A stretch of 64,000 bases of DNA from positions 372,001 through 436,000 of the forward strand of contig NZ_CP075371.1 in NCBI RefSeq assembly GCF_018459925.1, read 5' to 3'. Source of the DNA: Nocardioides aquaticus (GTDB lineage: Bacteria > Actinomycetota > Actinomycetes > Propionibacteriales > Nocardioidaceae). Below are positions 20,334 to 28,464 of the stretch, piece after piece. Each line of letters begins with the position of its first letter. Positions within the stretch are counted from its first letter, which is position 1. The notes under the pieces were generated by a model. It ran no database searches. It was not told the DNA's origin and worked only from the letters and a program-made list of their open reading frames with translations. The position numbers were made by a program, and so were the translations under genes.

Positions 20334-22823
20334 TCAGCCGTTGCCGCCACCGCCACCGCCGCCGCCGCCGCCGCCGTTGCCGCCGCCGTTGCCGGAGTTG
20401 CCCCCGCCACCGCCACCGCCGCCGCCGTTGCCGCCGCCGCCGTTGCCGGAGTTGCCCCCGCCGCCGCCGCCGTTGCCGCCGCCGTTGCCGCCGCCGTTGC
20501 CACCGCCGTTGGAGGGGGAGGGGGCAGGGGGCGGCGGGGCCGGGGCGGGCCCGGCGGAGGTGTAGATGGTGATCGAGCCGCCGCTGCCCAGCGCCGTGCC
20601 GCCGCCGGGGGAGGTGTAGGCCACGGTGCCCTCGGTGTAGCCGGAGTAGACCGACGTGCCCTGGGTGACCACGAAGCCGGCCGCCTCGAGCTGCGCCTGG
20701 GCCGCGGACGGGTCCTGGCCGCCGACGTCGGGGATGGTCACCAGGACGCCCTCGATCTCGGTGACGGAGGGCGCGGTGAAGGTGGCGTCGGGCAGCCACT
20801 GCTGCACGACCTGCATCGCGTTGCCCCACACCGGACCGGCGGTGCCGGAGCCCGACGCGGTGTCGACGTAGGACCCGCCGACGGTCTTGCCGACCAGCGT
20901 CTGCGGCTCCCCCTGCTGGTTGGCGCCGGCGATCATGGCCGCGGCGGCCAGGTTGGGGGTGTAGCCCGCGAACCACACGGACTTGGCGTCCTGGGTCGTC
21001 CCGGTCTTGCCGGCGCTCTCCTGGGAGAGGCTGATGCCGGCGTTGTAGCCGAAGCCGCCGGGCTCCTGCACGCCGCGCAGGACGTCGCTGACGGCGTCGG
21101 CGACCGGGGCGTCGAGGACCTGCTCGCAGGTCGGGTCGTAGCTCTTGACCACGTTGCCGTTGGCGTCCTCGATGGAGGTGACCGGGCGCGAGTCGCAGTG
21201 CAGGCCGCGGCCGGCGAAGGTGGCGTACGCCTCGGCCATCTCGACCGGGCTCACGTTGGCCACGCCGAGGGTGAAGATCGGGACCCGCTCGGCACCGGGG
21301 CCGGTCGGGTTGTCGAGACGCACGCCCAGCTGCTTGGCCAGGTTGTACGGCTCGCACACCCCGGTGCGGCGCTCGAGCTCGACGAAGAACGTGTTCACCG
21401 ACTGCTGGGTGCCGCTGTAGAGGTTGAACGTGCCCGCGCCGGTGGAGTTGCCGACCGGGAAGGTGCCGGCGAACGGCGGCTGTCCCGGGCAGTTGGCGAA
21501 CTCGGACTGGTTGAAGGTCCTGGTCTGGGGCGACGCGATCTGCGTGCTCAGCGGGATGCCCTGCTTGATCGCGGTGGCCAGCACGAACGGCTTGAAGGTC
21601 GACCCGGCCTGGAAGCCGGCCGAGTCGCCGTACTCCTGCGGGGTGACGTAGTTCAGGAACGTCTCGCCGGGGCCGTTGCCCATCGGGCGGGACTGGGCGA
21701 TGGCCTTCACCGCGCCGGTGCGGGGCTCGACCATGGCCAGCCCGCCGATGGCCTGGTCGGTGGGGTTGACCTGGCTCTGCACCGACTGGGTGGCGGCCTG
21801 CTGGAAGCGGAGGTCGACGGTGGTCTTGATGGTCAGGCCGCCGGCCTCGATCAGGCGCTGGCGCTCCGCGCGGGTCTTGCCCAGGGCGGGGTCGGCCATC
21901 AGGTAGGAGTAGGCGTAGTCGCAGAAGAACGGTGCGGCCGAGTACAGGCACCCGTTCTTGGCGTCCTGCACGTCGAGCCCGAGGTCGGTCCTCTTCACCT
22001 TGGTGGCCCGGCGGTCCTTGACCGCGCCGAGCTCGGCCATCCGGTCGAGCACGACGTTGCGGCGCTCGAGCGCGCGCTCCGGCGCGTTCGTGGGGTCGTA
22101 CGCCGAGGGGTTCTGCACGAGACCGGCCAGCATCGCCGACTGGCGCAGGTTCAGCTCGCTGGCGTTGACGTCGAAGAAGTGCTTCGCAGCGGCCTGGATG
22201 CCGTAGGCCCCGTCGCCGAAGTAGGCGGTGTTCAGGTAGCGCTCGAGGATCCAGTCCTTGGAGTGCTGCTGCTCCAGCGCCACCGCGTAGCGCAGCTCGC
22301 GCAGCTTGCGGGTGTAGGTCTGCTCGGTGGCCGCGCGCTCCTCGGCCTTGGTGTCGGCGGCGTTGAGCAGGCTCAGCTTGACCAGCTGCTGGGTCAGCGA
22401 GGACCCGCCCTGCTGGACCGACGAGCTCGCCGAGTTGGTGACCAGGGCGCGCAGCGTGCCCCGCACGTCGATCGCGCCGTGCTGGTAGAACCGGTAGTCC
22501 TCGATGGCCACGATGGCCTTGACCATCCTGCGGTTGATGTCCTTGAGCTGGACGTTGACGCGGTTCTCGTCGTAGAGCGTCGCGATCACCTCGCCCTGGC
22601 TGTCCAGCATGGTCGTCTTCTGCGCGAGCGGGACGTCCTCCAGCTCGGTGGGCAGCTCGTCCATGCTGTCGGCCGCGGTCTGCGTGGCCATCCCGGCGAC
22701 CCCGATGAACGGCACCGTGAGCCCCGCCACGACCACGCCGAGGGCGACGGAGGCAGCGAGCATCACGCCCAGGGAGGTGATCACCCGGGAGAAGGTCGGT
22801 CGTTCGGAGGGGGGCCTGGCCAT
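20334..22823 (-). CDS. ponA2: Class A penicillin-binding protein with PASTA domain and Gly/Asn-rich tail
   Basis: This 829-residue bifunctional enzyme polymerises and crosslinks peptidoglycan. After one N-terminal membrane segment comes the glycosyltransferase domain (VAIEDYRFYQHGAIDVRG; then GGSSLTQQLVK) and a transpeptidase domain with STFK, SVN and KTG motifs. A PASTA-like domain (VTIPDVGGQDPSAAQAQLEAAG) follows, then a ~60-residue tail of GGGN-type repeats. ATG 22823 has TACTCT seven bases upstream, giving a leaderless start. It is divergent from whiB4, as in mycobacteria. The low-complexity tail is coded by a near-pure CCG/CCA repeat and may vary between strains. Confidence 0.93.
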   Translation of the reverse strand: MARPPSERPTFSRVITSLGVMLAASVALGVVVAGLTVPFIGVAGMATQTAADSMDELPTELEDVPLAQKTTMLDSQGEVIATLYDENRVNVQLKDINRRMVKAIVAIEDYRFYQHGAIDVRGTLRALVTNSASSSVQQGGSSLTQQLVKLSLLNAADTKAEERAATEQTYTRKLRELRYAVALEQQHSKDWILERYLNTAYFGDGAYGIQAAAKHFFDVNASELNLRQSAMLAGLVQNPSAYDPTNAPERALERRNVVLDRMAELGAVKDRRATKVKRTDLGLDVQDAKNGCLYSAAPFFCDYAYSYLMADPALGKTRAERQRLIEAGGLTIKTTVDLRFQQAATQSVQSQVNPTDQAIGGLAMVEPRTGAVKAIAQSRPMGNGPGETFLNYVTPQEYGDSAGFQAGSTFKPFVLATAIKQGIPLSTQIASPQTRTFNQSEFANCPGQPPFAGTFPVGNSTGAGTFNLYSGTQQSVNTFFVELERRTGVCEPYNLAKQLGVRLDNPTGPGAERVPIFTLGVANVSPVEMAEAYATFAGRGLHCDSRPVTSIEDANGNVVKSYDPTCEQVLDAPVADAVSDVLRGVQEPGGFGYNAGISLSQESAGKTGTTQDAKSVWFAGYTPNLAAAAMIAGANQQGEPQTLVGKTVGGSYVDTASGSGTAGPVWGNAMQVVQQWLPDATFTAPSVTEIEGVLVTIPDVGGQDPSAAQAQLEAAGFVVTQGTSVYSGYTEGTVAYTSPGGGTALGSGGSITIYTSAGPAPAPPPPAPSPSNGGGNGGGNGGGNGGGGGGNSGNGGGGNGGGGGGGGGNSGNGGGNGGGGGGGGGGGNG

Positions 22824-22830
22824 GACACGC

Positions 22831-22836
22831 AGAGTA
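22831..22836 (-). promoter_or_regulatory. -10 box of ponA2 (leaderless)
   Basis: On the minus strand TACTCT lies seven bases before ATG 22823. Confidence 0.5.
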
Positions 22837-22878
22837 CGGGAGCATCCCAGGCCCCAGCGAAACGTGACGAGGCGGGCC

Positions 22879-22894
22879 TAGTCACTTGTGACTA
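22879..22894. promoter_or_regulatory. Palindromic operator candidate between ponA2 and whiB4
   Basis: TAGTCACTTGTGACTA has perfect 7-bp arms around TT. It lies in an unusually AT-rich stretch (22879-22955) between the divergent ponA2 and whiB4 starts, so a dimeric regulator could act on both. A TTGACA hexamer occurs at 22929-22934, but no matching -10 box at normal spacing was found. Confidence 0.5.
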
Positions 22895-23024
22895 GAGAAT
22901 TTGGGTCGTTGGGGTCTGGTCTAGAACGTTGACAATTCTTTACCTTCTACACAGGAGAGAGAAGAGCCGCCCCACGGGACAGCGGGATCCGGTCACTTCT
23001 CCACAAGGCGTGATGGGGAACGAC

Positions 23025-23330
23025 ATGTGGGTTGAGGACTGGGCCGCCGACGCGGCCTGCAAGACCGTGCGTCCGGACGAGCTCTTCGTGCGCGGCGCCG
23101 AGCAGAACAAGGCCAAGCAGGTCTGCTCCGGCTGCCCGGTGCGCACCGAGTGCCTGGCCGAGGCGCTCGACAACCAGATCGAGTGGGGCGTGTGGGGCGG
23201 GATGACCGAGCGCGAGCGCCGGGCCCTGATCAAGCGTCGCCCCAACGCCTCCTGGCGCGCGGTGCTCGAGGCCGCCCGCACCCAGGGCACGCCGGCGGCG
23301 CAGCCGCAGCCGGTCGGCACCTCCGCCTGA
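23025..23330 (+). CDS. whiB4: WhiB-family iron-sulfur regulator (WhiB4/WblA type)
   Basis: Wbl proteins bind a [4Fe-4S] cluster and act with the principal sigma factor; WhiB4/WblA members respond to redox stress and development. Four cysteines are present (AACK, then VCSGC and TECLAEAL), followed by GVWGGMTERERRAL and a basic tail. The DELFVRGAEQNKAK segment is characteristic of the WhiB4/WblA branch. ATG 23025 with GGGGAA upstream gives MWVEDW, matching the WblA N-terminus; ATG 23013 is an alternative. Its place between ponA2 and the ArsA pair matches Rv3681c. It converges on the next gene with one base between stops. Confidence 0.92.
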   Translation: MWVEDWAADAACKTVRPDELFVRGAEQNKAKQVCSGCPVRTECLAEALDNQIEWGVWGGMTERERRALIKRRPNASWRAVLEAARTQGTPAAQPQPVGTSA

Positions 23331-23331
23331 C

Positions 23332-24486
23332 TCACCCGGCGAGCAGGTCGCCCACGCGGCGGAGCCCCACGAGGTCGTGCACGTCCCCGGCGAGCGCGGC
23401 GACCACCGTGGTGGCCACCTGCGGGTGCGCCGCGGCGAACCCGTCGCGCAGCCGCGTCTCGCGCTCGACCAGGCGCACCTGGTCTGCGTGCAGCCGGAGC
23501 AGCCCCGCGGTCGGGGCGTGGTCGTCGACGCCCCCGCCGCCGCGCTGCAGCCGTTCGGCCGCCCCGGCGGCCTCGTCGGCCGACAGGTCGCCCGCGGGTG
23601 CTACCGAGGCGCGGTTGACGACGAGGCCGGCGAGGGGCATCCGGTCCTCGCCGAGGCGCTCGACGAAGTACGCCGCCTCGCGCAGCGCGTCCGGCTCCGG
23701 CGCCGCGACGACGAGGAACGCCGTCTGCTCGTCCTGGAGCAGCGCGTAGGTGCGCTGCGCCCGCTGGCGGAACCCGCCGAAGACGGTGTCGATCGCGGCC
23801 ACGAACGTCTGCAGGTCCCGCAGCACCTGGGCGCCCAGGATCCGGGTGAGTGCCGAGGTCACGATGCCCAGCCCGGCGGTCATCAGCCGCGCCGGACCGC
23901 GTGCGGGGGCCAGCATCAGCCGGATGAAGCGGCCGTCGAGGAACCGCGAGAGCCGCTCGGGGGCGTCGAGGAAGTCCAGGGCCGAGCGGGAGGGCGGGGT
24001 GTCGACGACGATCAGGTCGTAGGTGCCGTCGGCCTGCGCCGCGGCGTGGATCTGGCCCAGCTTCTCCATCGCCATGTACTCCTGCGTCCCGGCGAAGGAG
24101 CTGGAGAGCACCTGGTAGAACGGGTTGTCCAGGATCTGCCGGGCCTTCTCGGGGCTGGCCTGGCTCTCGACCACCTCGTCGAAGGTGCGCTTCATGTCCA
24201 GCATCATCGCGTCGAGGCGACCGCCCGCGGCCGGGTCGACGCCCTCGACGGGGCGCGGGGTGTTGTCCAGCTCGGCGATGCCCATCGACTGCGCGAGGCG
24301 GCGTGCGGGGTCGATGGTGAGCACCACGACGGTGCGGCCGCGCTCGGCGGCCCGCAGCGCCAGCGCCGCGGACGTGGTCGTCTTGCCGACCCCGCCCGCG
24401 CCGCAGCAGACGATGATGCCGGTGGCCCGGTCGTCGATCAGCGCGTCCACGTCGAGGACGGGTGCGGGCACGCGTGCGGCGCTCAT
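23332..24486 (-). CDS. ArsA-family ATPase, second of pair (Rv3680-like)
   Basis: This 384-residue ArsA/GET3-type ATPase has the P-loop GAGGVGKTT near residue 29, a switch region DPARRLAQSMG, and VDTPPSRSALDFLD (Walker B/switch II). The pair is usually annotated as anion-transporting ATPases but has no arsB partner here. In mycobacteria Rv3679/Rv3680 form a complex linked to stress survival; that role is from the literature as remembered. It is translated after the Rv3679-like gene through an ATGA overlap. Confidence 0.88.
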   Translation of the reverse strand: MSAARVPAPVLDVDALIDDRATGIIVCCGAGGVGKTTTSAALALRAAERGRTVVVLTIDPARRLAQSMGIAELDNTPRPVEGVDPAAGGRLDAMMLDMKRTFDEVVESQASPEKARQILDNPFYQVLSSSFAGTQEYMAMEKLGQIHAAAQADGTYDLIVVDTPPSRSALDFLDAPERLSRFLDGRFIRLMLAPARGPARLMTAGLGIVTSALTRILGAQVLRDLQTFVAAIDTVFGGFRQRAQRTYALLQDEQTAFLVVAAPEPDALREAAYFVERLGEDRMPLAGLVVNRASVAPAGDLSADEAAGAAERLQRGGGGVDDHAPTAGLLRLHADQVRLVERETRLRDGFAAAHPQVATTVVAALAGDVHDLVGLRRVGDLLAG

Positions 24487-25481
24487 GCCATCCCCTGCTC
24501 ACGCAGCGCGCGGGCGAGGTCGTGCAGGGCGCCGAGGTCGACGCCGCCGGTCAGGCGCGGGAGCTCGTACGAGGGCCGGCCCAGCCCCGCCACGCGGGTG
24601 CGCTGGGTCTCCTCCAGCTCCCGTCGGTCGGCGTGGTCGCGGGCCAGCCCGAGCAGGTCCTCGACCAGCGCGTCCTCCGTCCCGAGACCGGCGCCCTCGA
24701 GGTCGGCGCGCACCGCCTCGGCGTCCAGGGTCCCGGAGCGGGCCGCGGCCAGCGCGGGCGCCGGGAGGTCCTGGGGGCGTAGGAGGTTGGTCACCACCCC
24801 GCCGACGGGCAGGTCGGCCGCCATGAGCTCGGCGATGCCGTCGCCGGTCTCCTGCACGGGCATCTCCTCCAGGACGGTGACCAGGTGGACCACGGTGCGC
24901 GCGGAGCGGAAGAGCCCCATCATCGTGTCGGCCTGCGAGCGGATCGGCCCCACCTTGGCCAGCCCGGCGACCTGCTCGCTGACGTTGAGGAACTGCACGA
25001 TCCGGCCGGTGGGCGGGGCGTCGAGGACCACCGCGTCGTACGTCGTGGCGCCCTTGTTGCGGGAGTTCCGGTCGACGGCCTCGTAGATCTTGCCCGTCAG
25101 CAGCACGTCCCGCACCCCGGGCGCGATGGTGGTCGCGAACTCGATGATCCCGAACCGGTCGAGCGCGCGGCCGGCCCGGCCGAGCTTGTAGTAGAGGGCG
25201 AGGTACTCCAGCAGCGCGGACTCGGGGTCGATGTGCAGCGCGTGCACGGCGCCCGCGCGGCCACCGGCGTCGGGGAGCCCGGAGGTCAGGCGGCGTTCCT
25301 CGAAGGGCAGCGGGTCCACGTCGAACATCCGCGCGATGCCCTGCCGGCCCTCGACCTCGCAGAGCAGCACGTTCTTGCCGTGACCGGCCAGGGCCAGGGC
25401 CAGGGCGGCGGCCACGGTGGACTTGCCGGTGCCGCCCTTGCCGGTCACCACGTGCAGACGCGCCTTCGGCCAGTCGCTCAC
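24483..25481 (-). CDS. ArsA-family ATPase, first of pair (Rv3679-like)
   Basis: This 332-residue protein has the P-loop GKGGTGKST at residues ~13-21 and VLDAPPTGRIVQFL as switch II. It carries the deviant Walker A with its signature lysine, so it should dimerise like other ArsA/MinD proteins. It is the promoter-proximal member of a two-gene operon. GTG 25481 is chosen because TACGCT (25488-25493, minus strand) lies six bases upstream; codons before it fall in the intergenic repeat region. No metalloid-resistance genes are near, so arsenite export is unlikely. Confidence 0.88.
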   Translation of the reverse strand: MSDWPKARLHVVTGKGGTGKSTVAAALALALAGHGKNVLLCEVEGRQGIARMFDVDPLPFEERRLTSGLPDAGGRAGAVHALHIDPESALLEYLALYYKLGRAGRALDRFGIIEFATTIAPGVRDVLLTGKIYEAVDRNSRNKGATTYDAVVLDAPPTGRIVQFLNVSEQVAGLAKVGPIRSQADTMMGLFRSARTVVHLVTVLEEMPVQETGDGIAELMAADLPVGGVVTNLLRPQDLPAPALAAARSGTLDAEAVRADLEGAGLGTEDALVEDLLGLARDHADRRELEETQRTRVAGLGRPSYELPRLTGGVDLGALHDLARALREQGMA

Positions 25482-25544
25482 GCGGCGAGCGTAGGGGGTC
25501 CGGACGGGTGGCGGGCGCCCCCGCGCGACCGCGTCGGCCGACCC

Positions 25545-25610
25545 CGCGCCGCGAAGGTCACCTCGACGCGCCGCGAGCGTCATCTCGGCTGTCCGGGAGC
25601 GTCATCTCGG
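25545..25610. repeat. 22-bp tandem intergenic repeat, site C (3 copies)
   Basis: Three 22-bp units of the family seen at 17683 and 20265 lie between the divergent ArsA and CoA-transferase genes. Here the array sits upstream of both genes rather than downstream, so a terminator role does not fit all sites. Confidence 0.85.
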
Positions 25611-25628
25611 CGCGTCCGGCGAGCCGCG

Positions 25629-25644
25629 TTTGACGTGGGTCACA
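25629..25644 (+). promoter_or_regulatory. CRP-like binding site upstream of scoAB
   Basis: TTTGACGTGGGTCACA matches TGTGA-N6-TCACA at 9 of 10 defined positions and overlaps a TTGACG -35-like hexamer (25630-25635). It lies 54 bp before the scoA start. A Crp-family gene is at 30275-30952. Control by that protein is inferred. Confidence 0.45.
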
Positions 25645-25697
25645 CCGGACCCGTTGGATCGCGGGTGACCTGCAGTCGAGGCGTGAGGAGCAGCGGC

Positions 25698-26465
25698 ATG
25701 GACAAGGTGGTGGAGTCGGCGGCCGGAGCGGTGGCCGACATCCCGTCCGGGGCACGACTGGCGGTCGGGGGCTTCGGGCTCTGCGGCATCCCGTCGGTGC
25801 TGATCGACGCCCTGCTGGAGCAGGGCGCCGACGACCTCGAGGCGTACTCGAACAACTGCGGGGTCGACGACTGGGGCCTCGGCCGGCTGCTGATGGCCAA
25901 GCGCCTGCGGCGCATGGTGGCCTCGTACGTCGGGGAGAACAAGGAGTTCGCCCGGCAGTACCTCTCGGGCGAGCTCGAGGTCGAGCTCACCCCGCAGGGC
26001 ACCCTGGCCGAGCGGATGCGCGCCGGCGGGTCCGGGATCGCGGCGTTCTACACCGCGACCGGCGTCGGCACCCAGGTCGCCGAGGGCGGGCTGCCCTGGC
26101 GCTACGACAGCGACGGCAACGTCGTGGTGGCCTCGCCGGCCAAGGACACCCGCACCTTCGAGACGCACCGCGGTGCCCAGGAGTTCGTGCTCGAGGAGGC
26201 GCTCGTGGCCGACTTCGCGCTGGTCCGGGCCTGGAAGGGCGACCGGCACGGCAACCTGGTCTTCCGGCAGTCCTCGCAGAACTTCAACCCGCTCGCCGCG
26301 ATGTGCGGGCGGATCACGGTGGCCGAGGTCGAGGAGCTCGTCGAGCCCGGCGACATCGACCCGGCCGAGGTGCACCTGCCCGGCGTCTACGTGCACCGCG
26401 TGGTGCCGCTGACGCCCGAGCAGGCGGCCGACAAGCGGATCGAGAAGAAGACGGTGCAGGCATGA
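25698..26465 (+). CDS. scoA: 3-oxoacid CoA-transferase subunit A
   Basis: This enzyme moves CoA from succinyl-CoA to acetoacetate (or a related 3-oxoacid), allowing ketone-body or butyrate-type carbon use. The 255-residue alpha subunit shows [17 protein letters not shown] near the N-terminus (CoA-binding glycine-rich motif) and [14 protein letters not shown] 25698 follows GTGAGGAGCAG. It overlaps scoB by four bases, the usual order for the heterodimer. Precise substrate preference cannot be read from the sequence. Confidence 0.94.
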   Translation: MDKVVESAAGAVADIPSGARLAVGGFGLCGIPSVLIDALLEQGADDLEAYSNNCGVDDWGLGRLLMAKRLRRMVASYVGENKEFARQYLSGELEVELTPQGTLAERMRAGGSGIAAFYTATGVGTQVAEGGLPWRYDSDGNVVVASPAKDTRTFETHRGAQEFVLEEALVADFALVRAWKGDRHGNLVFRQSSQNFNPLAAMCGRITVAEVEELVEPGDIDPAEVHLPGVYVHRVVPLTPEQAADKRIEKKTVQA

Positions 26466-27094
26466 GCTGGTCGCGTGAGGAGATGGCCGCCCGGGCGGCC
26501 TCGGAGCTGGAGGACGGCTCGTACGTCAACCTCGGGATCGGGCTGCCGACCCTGGTGCCCAACTACGTCCCCGACGACGTCGAGCTGGTCCTGCAGAGCG
26601 AGAACGGGATCCTGGGCGTGGGGTCCTACCCCGTCGACGGCGAGGAGGACGCCGACCTCGTCAACGCCGGCAAGGAGACCGTCACCGTGCGCCGGGGCGC
26701 GTCGTTCTTCGACTCCGCCACGAGCTTCGGGATGATCCGCGGCGGCAAGATCGACGCCGCGATCCTCGGCGCGATGCAGGTCAGCCGGGCCGGTGACATC
26801 GCCAACTGGATGATCCCCGGCAAGATGGTCAAGGGCATGGGCGGCGCGATGGACCTCGTCCACGGCGCCCGCAAGGTGGTCGTGCTGATGGAGCACGTCG
26901 CCCGCGACGGCTCGCACAAGATCGTCGAGGAGTGCTCGCTGCCCTACACCGGGCGCGGCGTGGTGCAGCGGATCATCACCGACCTGTGCGTGCTCGACGT
27001 GACCGACGCGGGCCTGCGCCTGGTCGAGCTGGCGCCCGAGGTCACGCTGGAGGAGGTCCGCGAGAAGACCGGGCCCGAGGTGCTCGCGGACTAG
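26462..27094 (+). CDS. scoB: 3-oxoacid CoA-transferase subunit B
   Basis: This 210-residue beta subunit carries the catalytic glutamate in LQSENGILG (Glu47), which forms the CoA thioester intermediate. [11 protein letters not shown] and the [10 protein letters not shown] region are typical of the family. The ATG overlaps the scoA stop. Its stop overlaps by four bases the end of the convergent hypothetical gene. Confidence 0.95.
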   Translation: MSWSREEMAARAASELEDGSYVNLGIGLPTLVPNYVPDDVELVLQSENGILGVGSYPVDGEEDADLVNAGKETVTVRRGASFFDSATSFGMIRGGKIDAAILGAMQVSRAGDIANWMIPGKMVKGMGGAMDLVHGARKVVVLMEHVARDGSHKIVEECSLPYTGRGVVQRIITDLCVLDVTDAGLRLVELAPEVTLEEVREKTGPEVLAD

Positions 27095-27801
27095 GTCGCG
27101 GGCCGGGGAGTCACGCGCAGCGGGACGGTCGGGGTGTGCACCGGCAGCGCGGACAGCTGCGCGCGGACCCGGTAGTCGCCCGGCGGCAGCCGCTCGACGT
27201 CGTAGGTCGTCCAGCGCAGCGGCAGCCACACGTCCCCGGCCGCGTCCGGCGCCGCCGCGGGTCCCAGGCCGGCGAAGGCCTGCCGGGCCTGGAACGGCAG
27301 CGGCTCCTCGGTGGTCGGGTCGAGGACGTGACCCACGACGTGGGTCCCGTCCTCGGGGTCCCAGTCCAGCGGCAGGCGGGTGCCGTCGTCGGCGTAGCGG
27401 CCGATCCGGACCTGCAGGTCGGGGACGGCCGCGGCGGGCAGCTCGAGGGAGGACGACGGCCAGTCCAGCCGGAGCCCGGCCCCCCGCTCGCTCCTGGCGG
27501 GGCGCTCCGGCTCGGCCCAGGAGACGTGGGCGCGCCAGCCGTCCTCCGTGCGGTCGAGGCCGGCCCGCCACCAGTGGTGGGGTCGCCGGGACGACGGGGC
27601 GAGCAGGACGACCTGCCGGGGGTTGCCGCGGTCGACGACGCGCCACCCGGTCCGGGGCACGGGCCCGTCCTCCTCCTCGTCCTGCCCGCCGCGGTCCGCG
27701 ACCACGGCGAGCCCGTCCTACGACGTCGGGAACGGGCCGCCGTCGGCGGCCAGGAGGCTCCGTCCGACCTCGAGGCCGTGGACCGTGACGAGGGGGGACA
27801 T
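27091..27801 (-). pseudogene. Hypothetical beta-rich protein interrupted by an in-frame TAG
   Basis: An open frame from ATG 27801 runs to 27091 but has TAG at 27718-27720 (codon 28). The ATG has TAGGGT six bases upstream, like other leaderless genes here, so 27801 looks like the true start; the part after the stop could restart only at GTG 27705. The predicted protein (about 236 residues with readthrough) contains Trp-rich and Arg-rich beta-type segments (PHHWWRAGLD, WLPLRWTTYDVERLPPGDY) but no recognised domain. TCG to TAG is a single-base change, so this is a recent nonsense mutation or a base-call error. Confidence 0.6.
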
Positions 27802-27807
27802 GGGACG

Positions 27808-27836
27808 ACCCTAGGAGGGCCGCTCCCGAGTAGGGT
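27808..27836. promoter_or_regulatory. Divergent leaderless promoters (two TAGGGT boxes)
   Basis: TAGGGT at 27808-27813 on the minus strand is six bases before ATG 27801. TAGGGT at 27831-27836 on the plus strand is seven bases before ATG 27844. The two start codons are only 42 bp apart, so the two promoters overlap back to back. Confidence 0.6.
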
Positions 27837-27843
27837 TCCGCGC

Positions 27844-27999
27844 ATGACCAAGTGGGAGTACCTGACCGCGCCGATCCTCACGCATGCGGCGAAGCAGATC
27901 CTGGACAACTTCGGGGCCGACGGCTGGGAGCTGGTGCAGATCGCGCCGGGGATGAACCCGGAGAACCTGGTGGGCTACTTCAAGCGTCCGGTCGGCTGA
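27844..27999 (+). CDS. Small DUF4177-type protein
   Basis: This 51-residue protein (MTKWEYLTAPI ... NFGADGWELVQI ... GYFKRP) shows the DUF4177 pattern of W-E-Y, GWELV and a final Y/F-K-R. It is probably cytosolic and its role is unknown. It corresponds in place to Rv3678A. A leaderless promoter precedes it, and the RidA gene starts three bases after its stop, so it leads a four-gene operon reaching 30178. Confidence 0.88.
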   Translation: MTKWEYLTAPILTHAAKQILDNFGADGWELVQIAPGMNPENLVGYFKRPVG

Positions 28000-28002
28000 G
28001 CC

Positions 28003-28464
28003 GTGGCGCACCCGGAGGAGGTCCTGGCCGGGCTCGGGCTGAGCGTGCCCGAGGTCGCGGCGCCGGTGGCGGCCTACGTGCCCGCGGTCCGCACCGGCGA
28101 CCTGGTGCTCACCGCCGGGCAGCTGCCGCTGCGCGCCGGCGAGCTGCTGGCCACCGGCAAGGTCGGCGCCGGCGTGAGCGAGGAGGAGGCGTACGCCTGC
28201 GCGCAGCAGTGCGCGCTGAACGCGATCGCCGCGGTGAAGTCGGAGATCGGCGACCTCGCGCTCGTGCGCCGGGTGGTCAAGGTCGTCTGCTTCGTGGCCT
28301 CGAGCCCGGACTTCACCGGCCAGCCGCGGGTCGCCAACGGCGCCTCCGAGCTGCTCGGCCAGGTCTTCGGCGAGGCCGGCGTGCACGCCCGCTCGGCCGT
28401 CGGCGTGCCGGTGCTGCCCCTCGACGCACCCGTCGAGGTCGAGATCATGGTCGAGGTCGGGTGA
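28003..28464 (+). CDS. RidA family protein
   Basis: This 153-residue member of the RidA/YjgF/Rv3678c group deaminates reactive enamine/imine intermediates or has a related role. Visible are GDLVLTAGQLPLRAG and the RSAVGVPVLPLDAPVEVE end, typical of the family; the catalytic arginine is likely in HARSAVG. GTG 28003 is three bases after the DUF4177 stop. The last four bases overlap the NUDIX gene. Confidence 0.9.
   Translation: MAHPEEVLAGLGLSVPEVAAPVAAYVPAVRTGDLVLTAGQLPLRAGELLATGKVGAGVSEEEAYACAQQCALNAIAAVKSEIGDLALVRRVVKVVCFVASSPDFTGQPRVANGASELLGQVFGEAGVHARSAVGVPVLPLDAPVEVEIMVEVG

Noticed and set aside
20313..22895. 860-codon plus-strand frame opposite the class A PBP
   Set aside because: It is an antisense shadow of the PBP, whose catalytic motifs are complete.
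24483..25481. Arsenic resistance operon
   Set aside because: The ArsA-type pair has no arsB, arsC or arsR nearby and sits in the conserved whiB4/ponA2 context.
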